A stretch of 19,743 nucleotides of DNA from Allomyces macrogynus ATCC 38327 (Eukaryota; Blastocladiomycota; Blastocladiomycetes; Blastocladiales; Blastocladiaceae). Shown in pieces: positions 1 through 8,851 of this stretch (within the stretch, counting starts at the first letter, position 1; each line of letters opens with the position of its first letter). The stretch spans positions 1,153,170-1,172,912 of the forward strand of contig GG745339.1 in NCBI GenBank assembly GCA_000151295.1, written 5' to 3'. The notes beneath the pieces were generated by a model. That model did not search any database. It saw only the letters and a program-made list of their open reading frames with translations, and was not told where the DNA came from. A program made the translations under genes and the position numbers.

Positions 1-1823
1 GCCGCGGCACGCGCTGAGGCGAGCGGCGAGCCCATGTCGGTCGAGTTCTTGCTGCCGCGAAACGACGCCGAGTCGGCGGCGATCGTCAACAATGGGGCGG
101 GCTGGATTGACGGCGACGCGGGCGCCGAGATGTGTGGTTCGAGCGCGGATGCGGGCGATTCTGTCATAGTCGTACCAATGCCAGCGGCGCGTGCCCATCG
201 CGCGTCCGCTCATCATGTTGCACCCGCTCATGCGCGTGGCGAAACGTCGCAGGGATTCGGGCCATCGCTTGTGGCACCAAGGGGAAATCAGTGGGGTGAG
301 GCGGGCCGCCACGACCCAATGACAGAGGGCGAGAATCAGGTACGCGACGGGAGTCTTATTTCTCTCATTTTGAACCCGCTGCTAGCAAAATTTACGGTGG
401 AGTATCGGCGGGGGATATGCCAGGGCAACATGCCGTTGTCCTTGACGTGCTAAGCCCATGGTTGAGCGCGCACAAACTAACGCCAAAGAGCAACGTGGTC
501 AATTGTTCAGGACTTGATCGTTTTGCCGTCAACGGCAGGCGGCGCGCCGCCCGCATTCTCGGCGTACTTCACGGCGTCGGGCCAGCGCCGACCGCGCGAC
601 CAGATCGAGGGGTATCTCAAGTCGGCGCGTGCTGTGGCCATTGGGCGCCAGGCCGACGCGGCGCTCCGATCCAATGCTCACCTCCAATCTGGTGCCGCTG
701 GGCAGCCAACGGCGGTGCCTTCCGCATCGGTCGCGTCGGCGCCGAACTTGCATGATGCCGACGGCGCGATGCGAACATGGCTTGGTGGAAGTGCCGCTAG
801 TCTAGCGAACAACGCCGAGAACGAGGAGCTGGTTGCTGGACGCGCTAAGTCGGACCCCGGCATGCCACTCGGATGGCACCGTGACGCGCCGAATGGCGTG
901 CCAGCAGTGCCATCCACGTCGCTTTGCCGTCGTTCATGTCTGGCTGCCGCGCTTGGCGACGACGACACTCGTGCTGTCAAGCGGTCCCGGACCGTGCCTG
1001 ATTTACGCGCCGTATATGGCGAGCCTTCTCCCCGGACTCGACACCGCCACCGCCCGCGCCGCTCGGCTCCACTGGCCCGAACGTACACCTTGCTCGTCGC
1101 GTGTCGGAGTCAATCTTCGCACGACAGCGTGCTACCGGCCCCGTTGCCCGTCGATTTCATGGTGGCATGGTCGCTCAGAACGCGCGCAGCCAACTCACTA
1201 CGACCGCGCCGGTTTCGCTCATGCACCATGCGGCCACCATTGTGACACCAATAACCGCCGTATTGGCCACGGCTCCGCCCATGTCGGCTGTGCCTCTTCC
1301 TACTGCTAGCGAAGTACTGTTGGCCCCTCCACCGCCCCCGTGGCCGCAACTCTCCGACTTGATCGCGGCTCCAGAGCTGCTTGATGCCGCCATGTGGAAT
1401 GCCACGTTGTCGCCGGCGCCCACGAGTTCCTTACCAGCGCAATCATGGGCAGTGCCTTCTGCAGTCCCAGTGCCAATATTCCCCGCTCGCGGTACAGCGG
1501 GACCGCCGCCCGACCCCACTCCGGCCGACATCTCTGCGTCACTGGACCTGCTTCTCGCCATTCCTTCCACGGCGTGGCCGTTCTCTGCGCCAGCCGTTGC
1601 GCACAACCTGGTGATGCGCGCTGATCCCGGCTGGCCGACCACGATGGCCGGGCCTGGTGTCGCGGCATTGACCGCGACTCCATTGCCGTTTCCGCCACGC
1701 GTAGATGCGCTCCTGGCGCCCCCGTGCGCTCCGAGCAGCAGTGCGCCGCTGGCCGCTCCAAATTCGGTTGAGGGTGAAATACGCACGACCAATTCTCCTA
1801 TTCCGTGGTCGTTTAGGTTTTGA
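1..1823 (+). CDS. Unrecognised multi-exon gene, 5' end outside the window
   Basis: I do not recognise this protein. The frame is open from base 1; an ATG lies at 34, but the frame is also open before it, so the gene may begin upstream. Proposed exons are 1-339, 511-1082 and 1190-1823 (TGA), giving about 514 residues. The first junction is well supported: donor CAG|GTACGC at 340, a CTAAC branch site near 475-482 and acceptor TTGTTCAG ending at 510. The 171-nt intron keeps the frame. The second junction (AC|GTACAC at 1083, CGCAG at 1189) is weaker. The product looks low-complexity: the middle has a basic stretch (KRSR, then RHRHRPRR), possibly a nuclear signal, and the last 200 residues are rich in Ala, Pro, Thr and Ser. 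A G/A/S-rich frame on the opposite strand (1945-1175) is also open, so even the strand is not certain. It could be a fast-evolving regulatory protein or a decaying gene. Confidence 0.35.
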
Positions 1824-2717
1824 CGGCTCGGTGCGTTGGTGAGAGGCGGGCGCATGTGCACAAATTGCTTTTCTGGTTGAATGGTCGTTACCCATACTTT
1901 GATACCATCCCTTGCATTCAGCACCACGCACAGACGGCGTTCCATTATCGCCGCCCAAGTGCGAAGCCTGCTGTGCCCCCTGAATTGAACTTACTTGCAA
2001 TGCTCGTTTTGATGCTTCGCTGAATCATGGACAGTTTGCGTCCAACCATCAGGACGAGCGGAAATTTGCGCGCCGCTGGCTTTCGATGCAAATCGAAGCT
2101 CACCGTCACTCGGTCCGTGCAATGAAACTCACCCACATTTTCGCTGATGCTACTTCGGTTGCAGCGATCCGCATGTGCACCGTAAAAATCAGTGAAGCTT
2201 TGGCGTCTTCTTGAGACCCAAAAATATCCGCGAGTGATCGCTCGCTGATCGGTCACGCGTGTGACCAAATCGGTTGGCCGGCCTTGACGTGTTGCGCGCG
2301 TTCGCTTGGCTTGCATGAGCGACACACTCCACGCGGGTCTCGTCGTTCGTGCGCCCCACAAAATGATATCAGGAGGGCCGTTGATTTCCAGCGACATATG
2401 GTGCGCTGGTTCGCACGACACGGCCAGTTCCAGCGACTACATTTCGACGCGGCTGATCCTGGCAGGTGGCAGCCAACCTGATGGAACCGCCAATATCATG
2501 TCGGCGCGATGCGACCACTCTCACCAAGCACGGTCGTCGTGCAGCAACGCGGTCGAGGCAGCGCGGCCCCGCTGTCACTCATGTTGTGCTCGTCACCCCT
2601 GTCCGCTGGCGCGGCGCCTGAAATGGCCGACAGTTGGCATGTTGCTGCGTTTGTTCTGTTATCCAAATAACGCAAAATTTCGCTACATCTACATGTCCCG
2701 AAATTTCCTTCGTACAC
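1824..2717. other. Intergenic stretch between convergent genes
   Basis: This stretch separates the 3' end of the gene at 1-1823 from the 3' end of the zinc-finger gene on the other strand. It is visibly less GC-rich than its flanks, particularly at 2640-2720. Open frames here, such as 2421-1945 on the minus strand, show no domain, no biased codon use and no splice logic. It probably carries the two 3' untranslated regions. I see no repeat or RNA gene in it. Confidence 0.5.
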
Positions 2718-5243
2718 CTACCACCCACCCGTCCCACCACCATAATACGCACCACTCAAGCCCTTCCCGCCCTCATCACCCCACATCGCCGTCCAATCAT
2801 TCCGCGGCGGCGCCGCAGCCGTCGGTTTCGGCGGGGTCAAGAGCCGCGCCGGTGCGCCGCGCGGGGACAGCGTCATTCTCGGCGGTTCGCGCTTCGCAAC
2901 CGCGGCCGCACGGGCTTCTGCGAGCGCGGTCTCGTGCCGCTTACGGTCATCGGCGTTGGTCGTGCGCAGGCCCAGCGCCCCGCCGATCAGGCGTTTCGCG
3001 ACAAAGGTCGAGGTCATTGGGCGGCCGGTCGAGGTGGAGGAGGTGGAGGAGGTGGACGTGGAGGAAGTGCGCGTGGTCGGGGTGGACGTGCGCGTCGCCG
3101 AGTCCCTTGTGGTGGTCGCGGCGGAAGCTGCGACGCGCGGGGTCGGCGCCGGTGCCGGTGCCGGGTCCGGCGTTGGGGTCGGCGGGAGGGGCTTGTCGAC
3201 GGGAACCACCACGGCACGCGGTTTCGCACTCGCAGCGGGCAACGCCGCGCGCAGGTCGGCGACACCGCGGTCGAGCGGGGTCGGTGGCGGCGTGACCACA
3301 ACGTGCCGCGGCCGCTTGCACGCGACGCACGCGGTGACGGTCGGAAAGTTGGCGTGCCGGCACTGCGTGCAGGTCCATTCCTGGACACATGCCGGATTGG
3401 GCGCGTCGCACGTGTCGCAGTAGGGCGTGGAGGCCGCGTTCTTGCCGGCGCAGCGGGTACAGGTCCATGCGGCCGAGGACGGGATCGCGGGGATAGCTGT
3501 TGGACAAATGAGTTGAGAAAAGGCGCGTGTCGGGTGGCGCGGTGAGGGTTGCGTACCGGTGGTGGGCTCGGCATCGTCTTCGCCCCATGGGTCCGAGACG
3601 GCGACCGACCGGATCGACGCGGTGCTCGATACGGGCGCCGACAGGTCCGGATTGTCCCAGGGGTCGTTCGGGTCGAACGACGCGGGGGTCGGCTTCACGG
3701 CTGCGCTCGATGCTGGTGCGACAGCGCTCGGTGCTGGTGCTGCTTCTGGAGCAGCGCGCGATTCGGCCGGCGGTGCTGCATCGGGGACGGGGAGCGACTC
3801 CGTCGACGGCGCCGCTTGAACGACTGGTGGTTCCAGCTCCGCATTCGCCTCCGGGAGCGGCGCGGCAAGATCGGCAGCGAGCGTCTCGAGCGCCGGTCCT
3901 GGAACTGCGTCGCGCTCGACGGGATCTGCCAGCGCTTCCATATCGCGGGACACGACCGGTTCCGTCGCCGCGTCGGCGGGCACCAACGAATCCTGGTCGT
4001 CAGGACTGGACGCGGCCGCTGCGGCGGCCAGGATCGAATCCACCTCGTCTTCCACGGCGGTCGCGTCAGTAGCCAAATCCGGCCAAGGCGCGTCGACCGC
4101 CGCATCCGCAGGTGCGGGTTGCACCTCGACCGTCGCCTCCACCTTCACCTCTGCCGGTCCTGGCTGAGCCGCATCTTCCGCGACCGGCGCGACCGGCACG
4201 ACCGATGCGGCCGACGCCACCGGCGCGCTTTCCTTTCCCGCGGTTTCTGTCTCGGCATCATCCGCCACCGCTGCGGAATCACTCAGTGGTACCACGTTCG
4301 CGTCGTCGGCCGCACTCGCGGCAGCGGCAGATGCCGCATCCGCCGGAACCACCGCCGATGCCGCGTCACCCAATGGCGCCGAGTTGGCCGCCCCCTGGTC
4401 CTTGCTCGTAGCGTCTGCGACCGTGCCGCTCGCAGTGCCCGCAACTTGGGTCGCACCGCCCGCTGCTATCGCGTTCGAGCTTGTGTCCGCCGCCGGTGCC
4501 GCCGGCACCTCAACCTGCACGATCGTCGGATCCACAATCTCTTCCTTTGGCGGCCTCGCGCCATTACACGACTTGCACGTGCGCCGGTTCATGAAATTGT
4601 GGAACTGGCACGCCGGGCACAGCCATTTCGGGCGCTCCGTGCGCGCCGGAGCCGCCGCTGCTGGTGCTGCCGGTGCTGGTGCTTCTGCGGCGGCCGGTGG
4701 AGCGGGTGGCGGGGACGACCTTGCGCCGGTCACGCGCGCCGTGTTCCCCCCACGGGGACCACCGCGGCCGTAGTGCGGTTGTGGCGAACCCCAGCCGGTG
4801 GTGGAGGGTGCGACGGCAGGGCGCCATGACCCGCCGTGGTGCGGGTGGTGGTGCGGGGTGGGTGGGGCGTAGTTGCGTGCGGCGGACTCTTGCTGCGCGC
4901 GGAGCCAGCCTACGGAAAGGGTGTGAATGGCGTCAGCAGCGGCGGACATGTCGGCAACTCGCGGGCAGAGTGGAGACACAAACTGTCGTCGACTTTGCTC
5001 GCGGACGGGCCGTTATCGGCGACGGATGGCGGCGCGTAGGGGTATGGCGGGCGGTACGGGACTATCGGCGGACACACGCGCGTGTCGTGAGCGTGGGGCG
5101 AATGGTCATGGCGACGGGCAATACTCACCATAACCGGCGTGGGCGTGGCCGAATTGAGCATGACCGCCACCACCGCCACGTGGGCCGTTACCGCGGCCGC
5201 GCGGCGCGCCCGGGTACGGCGGCGCGGACCGGTCGTGGCTCAT
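2718..5243 (-). CDS. Protein with three RanBP2-type zinc fingers
   Basis: Proposed exons are 5243-5129, 5061-4984, 4909-3557 and 3496-2718, about 774 residues. Introns have donors GTGAGT, GTTTGT and GTACGC and acceptors CCGATAG, TCCGTAG and CCAACAG; the second has a CTGAC branch site. The ATG at 5243 (ACAATGAG) opens an RG/G-rich, then Y/P-rich N-terminus. Three RanBP2-type fingers fit W-x-C-x2-C-x3-N-x6-C-x2-C: one near residues 160-180 (WLCPAC, N, CKSC), then two tandem copies near 526-545 (WTCTRC, N, CDTC) and 556-575 (WTCTQC, N, CVAC). About 340 residues of Ala/Pro/Asp/Val-rich, probably disordered sequence separate the first from the pair. The tail has a Ser/Thr tract and a charged segment. 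Such fingers bind single-stranded RNA or ubiquitin; with the RG-rich start, an RNA-processing role is likely but inferred. The last intron (3556-3497, 60 nt) has no in-frame stop, so retention would only add 20 residues. Confidence 0.85.
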
Positions 5244-5580
5244 TGTCGGCAGCGGGTTGGTCTGGTTGGGGAACAAGGTTGCTGGCGCCCCGCCGTGGGC
5301 CGATTGAACAGCGCCGGCCAGCGGCGGTCGTGTGTGGATTGCAGCGGGTTGCAGCAAGTTCGGGGGCCGGATTCGAGCCGGAATCCGCGGTCGAGCGCGG
5401 TGTCGACGACGGTGTCGTGGTTGGCAGTGGTTTTTGTCTCAAGGAGAAGGGAGATGCTGACGATGCGGTGGACGTTGCTTCGCCAGCGAGCTGCACCACG
5501 CCCAAAGTGGAGAACACGAGGACGCGGCCTGCAGCACCGCGCATGAACCCACCAGCTCGAATGACGTGGACGACGGTAAA
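5244..5580. other. Gap between metallothionein 3' end and zinc-finger gene start
   Basis: These bases lie between two genes transcribed in the same (minus) direction. They should hold the 3' untranslated region of the Cys-rich gene and the promoter and leader of the RanBP2-finger gene. Overlapping open frames exist on both strands but carry no recognisable domain. Just before the ATG at 5243 the minus strand has a CA-rich leader (ACCAGACCAACCC), like leaders elsewhere in the window. Confidence 0.45.
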
Positions 5581-6807
5581 TCACATTGCACGGTAAAAAA
5601 TATCGGCTCCGGAGGCCCAACACACCCCGCCCCCAACTCCCAACGGAAAAATATGGCTCTGATCCTCATCCACACTCGCGTCCAAGACGCTCCCAAATTC
5701 CCTTCTTACGCGCAGCACCTGCGCGCCCGACGCCGTCGACGAGCTCGAGCTCGCCGTCCCGGTCTTGCGCACCGTCGCGTTGCACGAGCAGCACGAGCAC
5801 GCGCCGCGGCGCGACTCGCAATCGCACGTCACGAGCGTCGCGTTGCCGCCGCACCCGCAGCACCCGCACGCGCCCTTGGCGGCACCGCCGCACGCGCACG
5901 TCGACGGAGCGTTGCACCGGCAGTGGCCCGCGGGGCACGTGCACGACGAGGCCGCGGCACGGCCGTGGCAACCGCACGACGACGAGGTCGTGGTGGACGA
6001 GGACGGGCATGGGCACGCGGACTGGGTCGCGGGACAGCGGCAGGCAGACCGGGCAGCAGAGCAGCGGCAGGACGACTGAGCAGCGGGGCACGGGCAGGCA
6101 GCCTGGGCAGCGTTGCAGCGGCACGCAGACTGGGCAGCAGAGCAACGGCAGGCAGACTGAGCTGACGGACACGGGCATGACGAGCGGGCCGACGGGCACG
6201 GGCAGGCCGACTGGGCCGCGTTACACCGGCATCCCGACTGGACCGCCGTCGGGCACGCGCACCCGCGCGTCGCCGTCTTAGCCTTGCACGAGCAGCACGC
6301 GCACTCGCCCTTGGCGCACGTGCACGCCGTCGCGTTTGCATTCCCGCCGCACGCGCAGCAGCCGCACGCGGTCGACGACGACGACGATGAGCACGCGCAC
6401 GCCGACTTAGTCTTGGCGGCGGCCTTGCAACTGCAGCACGTGCACTGGCCCTTCGGGCACGAGCATGCCGTGGCCTGCGCGTTCCCGCCGCATGCGCAGC
6501 AGCTGCACGACGACGAAGAGGAAGCCGACGAGCTGCAGCCACACTTGCTGCTGGCGGCCGACTTGGTTTTGCAGTCGCAGCACTGGCACTGGCCCTTGGC
6601 GCACGTGCACTTGTTACTTCCGGCTTTCCCGGCGCACGCGCAGCAGCGGCACGACGAACCCGATGACGGCGAGGCCAACGACGAGCAGCCGCACTTGTTG
6701 GACTCGGCCGGCGTGGCCTTCTTCTTGCCGCCGCAGCACGACTTCTTACCGCCCACCGCGGTCGGCGAGGTCGCACGCGGTCGGACTACACAGGAAGAGT
6801 TCACCAT
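5581..6807 (-). CDS. Giant modular metallothionein-like Cys-rich protein
   Basis: The 408-residue frame carries 78 cysteines (19%), nearly all in CxC or CxCCxC clusters with Ser, Gly, Ala and Lys between them. This is the signature of a metallothionein binding Cu(I), Zn(II) or Cd(II) through thiolates. Four modules have 12 cysteines each, in the order CxC, CxCCxC, CxC, CxCCxC: residues 39-79, 89-127, 137-174 and 304-342. Typical pieces are CACGGNAQATACSC and KGQCTCCSCK, close in spirit to fungal metallothionein SCTCASGQCTCSGC. Between modules three and four lie nine CxC units of nine residues (193-268) and a half module (278-298). No signal peptide is visible, so it is probably cytosolic. Usual fungal metallothioneins are 25-60 residues; Cryptococcus forms reach 100-200, so this one is exceptional. 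The final 60 residues lack modules and may include an unspliced segment (GTAAGA follows at about 5702). ATG 6807 is the first in frame, with TGA just upstream at 6813-6811; a 5' exon from the coiled-coil gene is possible. Confidence 0.82.
   Translation of the reverse strand: MVNSSCVVRPRATSPTAVGGKKSCCGGKKKATPAESNKCGCSSLASPSSGSSCRCCACAGKAGSNKCTCAKGQCQCCDCKTKSAASSKCGCSSSASSSSSCSCCACGGNAQATACSCPKGQCTCCSCKAAAKTKSACACSSSSSSTACGCCACGGNANATACTCAKGECACCSCKAKTATRGCACPTAVQSGCRCNAAQSACPCPSARSSCPCPSAQSACRCSAAQSACRCNAAQAACPCPAAQSSCRCSAARSACRCPATQSACPCPSSSTTTSSSCGCHGRAAASSCTCPAGHCRCNAPSTCACGGAAKGACGCCGCGGNATLVTCDCESRRGACSCCSCNATVRKTGTASSSSSTASGAQVLRVRREFGSVLDASVDEDQSHIFPLGVGGGVCWASGADIFYRAM
6004..6231 (-). 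repeat. 27-bp coding minisatellite, nine CxC units
   Basis: Inside the Cys-rich gene, nine consecutive units start at Cys193, 202, 211, 220, 229, 238, 247, 256 and 265. Each is about nine residues (27 bp) of the form C-[RP]-C-[NPS]-[AS]-[AT]-[QR]-[SA]-[AS], as in CRCSAAQSA and CPCPSAQSA. Spacing is exactly nine residues throughout. Units alternate between CRC and CPC cores, suggesting duplication of single units or pairs. A preceding CACPTAVQSG has period ten and looks like a diverged first copy. Confidence 0.9.
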
Positions 6808-7187
6808 CGGTCAACCCTTGCCGTTTCCCATCAACACGCCAAGCAAGCGGCACACCACATACCGTATCCGCAGCAGCAGCAGCCGACGCCGCGGCGGTCT
6901 CGATCTCGCCAATGGACCGCAGCAAGATCGCGACGCGGTACTCGAGCTTGGCGACGCGCGTCTTCAAGTCGGCGTTTTCCGCGACAAGCGCGTCGAGCGT
7001 CGCCGACGCGTCGGGGTTACCGGCGGTTTGCGGAGCGTCTGCAAACAATGGGGAGCTGGTGTGAGCTCCAATGTGCGCGGAACAGCAGGCGAGTGAGCGC
7101 GGCGTGCGGCGTCGACGTACCGGCGAGGATGGCGCGCAGGGCGTCGACCTGGTCCTGCAGCGACGCGAGCGTGACTTGTTCGGCCAT
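6746..7187 (-). CDS. Small coiled-coil protein, possibly 5' exons of the Cys-rich gene
   Basis: The product is unrecognised. Exon 1 is 7187-7121 (ATG in CGGCCATGG on the other strand, with a long CCAAC-rich leader) and exon 2 starts at 7038. The 82-nt intron has donor G|GTACGT and acceptor TTGTTTGCAG. Exon 1 gives MAEQVTLASLQDQVDALRAI; exon 2 carries a clear leucine-zipper-like coiled coil (ENADLKTRVAKLEYRVAILL), then an Ala-rich stretch. Read straight through, the protein is 119 residues and stops at TAA 6748-6746. However, a strong second intron signal sits inside: donor ACG|GTATGT at 6862, a TTGAC branch and acceptor CTGTGTAG ending at 6786 (77 nt). Splicing it leads into an Arg/Ala-rich frame, not into the Cys-rich frame. 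It therefore remains open whether this is a separate short gene, the 5' part of the metallothionein gene via weaker sites, or a locus with an assembly indel. Confidence 0.55.
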
Positions 7188-7561
7188 GGTTGGTTGGTGT
7201 TGAGGTTGGGTGTTGGGTTGGATTGGATATGCGAAGAGAGCGAGAGGGCGTTGGAGGCGAGAAGGTTGCAGCTGGTTGTCGGGTCCTTGTGATCCAACAG
7301 TCAGTGAGGGAGATGCAGTCAGGTAAACGGGCGTGCCGCCGTTTTATACTCCGCGGCCCACGGCAATCGGCAGCGTTAGGCAAATCGGCCAGCCGAGTGC
7401 GATCAAGACGGCGTCGTTCTTGCGCGATTTTTTGGAGCCAAGCGCCAAGTCGGGCCCGACACGGTTGGAGGCAGTGTTTCGTGCTCCTGGATTTTGGCTT
7501 CTCCAGAAGGCGATCAGGGACCTGGCAGGGACTCTCCCAACGAGTGACCAGCACACCGAGA

Positions 7562-7600
7562 GTGGGATCCCACCCAGGCGATCCGGGAGAATCCCGGATC
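7562..7600. repeat. Two adjacent perfect palindromes (hairpin-capable)
   Basis: GTGGGATCCCAC at 7562-7573 is a perfect 12-nt palindrome. Seven bases on, GATCCGGGA (7580-7588) and TCCCGGATC (7592-7600) form a perfect 9-bp inverted repeat around a GAA loop. The core CGGGAGAATCC recurs at 7782-7792 without the full inverted partner. These could be binding sites for dimeric factors upstream of the coiled-coil/metallothionein unit; no function is shown. Confidence 0.55.
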
Positions 7601-7765
7601 ACAACAACGTGACAGCCGCACGCACATGAAAGAGTATCCCAGAACTCTTCAGCTCGACCCTTGCGGCCAAGCGCCTGAACCGAAGTGGTGGCAGCAATCA
7701 TCACATCCAGATGTGGGTGTTCCGCAGTCAAGCTCGATGATAGAGGAATGGATTAGGATTCTATG

Positions 7766-8078
7766 TCACGTGATGGATTGTCGGGAGAATCCGATGGATT
7801 ATGGAACACTGGAGTTGCGGCATTTTCCCTCTCAAAATCGCGCAACTGCCACAGAAATCGCTCGGATCGCAGCGCCAAGTCATAGTCAGGCGAAACTCAC
7901 GTGTTTTCAGAGGTCAGCCGTCTTGCGTGTCTCGCGCAACGGCTCCATACGGAACAGCGCAGTTGTGCGCAACGTGGCGCGCACGCTCGCGGACCTCTTG
8001 CGGGCGGTGGCAGCACGCGGTGGTGTGTGCCTGACGCTTCCGGTCCCGCGCCGGTGGGGTGTCTGATTGCTGCACGTG
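7766..8078. promoter_or_regulatory. Cluster of three CACGTG E-boxes
   Basis: CACGTG occurs at 7767-7772 (inside the palindrome TCACGTGA), 7898-7903 and 8073-8078. In fungi, bHLH factors of the Cbf1 type bind TCACGTGA and regulate sulphur amino-acid genes. A link to a Cys-rich protein about 600-900 bp downstream on the minus strand would make sense but is only inference. CACGTG is not rare in GC-rich DNA, so chance is possible. Confidence 0.3.
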
Positions 8079-8333
8079 ACCTGATCCCTGCCCATAACGT
8101 TGGATGCAGGTACCAGGGGTTTTTATGTTCCCTGTCTGTTCGTTCCCTTTTGTATGGAGATTTTCCTTGCGACCGGCCAAACCGGTTCACACCTGACCAC
8201 GAATCGAAGTTTGCGTGCTCTTTTTCCTGCAACCGACCAGATCCAAATGATAACTGGGAACGTCAGAGCCGCAGCAAACCTGCCTGTCTGTAGAGCCAGA
8301 CGGCGGCGTAATCGAGTCGAAAACAAAATGAAT

Positions 8334-8458
8334 CTGTATCGAGCACTCAAGCGAGATCAGAACAATGATACCGAATTTATTACAATCGATACACAACAGG
8401 GCGAGAAAAAGGGACGGAGACGGAGGAAACGGACCTGTATCGAGGACTCAAGCGAGAT
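8334..8458. repeat. 24-nt direct repeat, 23/24 identical
   Basis: CTGTATCGAGCACTCAAGCG at 8334-8353 continues into AGAT (8357). It returns at 8435-8458 with a single change (GAG|C to GAG|G), offset by 101 nt. The surrounding DNA is purine-rich on the plus strand and not coding in any convincing frame. It may be a small local duplication or a pair of protein-binding sites in the 3' flank of the C2H2 gene. Confidence 0.6.
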
Positions 8459-8851
8459 GCCGACACAGGAAGGCGGGACACAGCCATCTTTATGAAAAGA
8501 CATGAAATAATGATCGCGATACATTGAAGGGAATAGGTATACAACCATGACAGGATGCAGAGACAGCAGGTGGCAAGAAAAGCAAAACAGCACATTCGAC
8601 AGCAGCAACATGAGGATGTGGAAAGACCAACAACGAAAAGGCGCAAACGGTTGGATCGGAACAAGAAAACTAAACATGAGGGACAATCACAGCACGACTT
8701 GACGAGCTGTGAGAAAAGTCGCAGAATGGGTTGACAAGGTACACGGGAACATCAAAGACTATGAAAACGACGATCAGCGGGTGCAAATCTCCTGCACTAA
8801 TCACAACACCGACACGAGACGACGACGGCGACGACGACGTGGCACCGCACT

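Larger units (their letters stand above)
7188..8851. other. 1.66-kb intergenic region with hairpins, E-boxes and a direct repeat
   Basis: No frame here has a recognisable domain, good codon bias or splice sites. The left part is the promoter side of the coiled-coil/metallothionein unit: the minus strand just upstream of the ATG is a C/A-rich leader (AACCCAACACCCAACC). The middle holds two palindromes at 7562-7600 and three CACGTG boxes at 7766, 7898 and 8073. The right part, 8280-8850, is clearly richer in A and T and probably contains the 3' untranslated region of the C2H2 gene together with a 24-nt direct repeat. Confidence 0.5.

Noticed and set aside
1175..1945. Minus-strand 256-codon frame starting with ATG
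   Set aside because: Gly/Ala/Ser-rich with no motif; the plus-strand model has splice support, though the choice is not firm.
3027..3068. GGAGGTGGAGGA microsatellite
   Set aside because: It encodes the Ser/Thr tract of the RanBP2-finger protein; ordinary low-complexity coding sequence.
2306..3295. Plus-strand Arg/Ser-rich frame
   Set aside because: Shadow of the zinc-finger gene's 3' part; no start context or domain.
5829..6776. Arg/Ala-rich minus-strand frame overlapping the Cys-rich gene
   Set aside because: Its composition is that of a shifted reading of GC-rich Cys codons; it is mentioned only because the GTATGT-TGTAG intron would lead into it.
6284..7096. Plus-strand His-rich open frame (270 codons) antisense to the Cys-rich gene
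   Set aside because: His codons arise mechanically from the complement of TGC-rich codons; the minus frame has ordered CxC modules, the plus frame has no domain.
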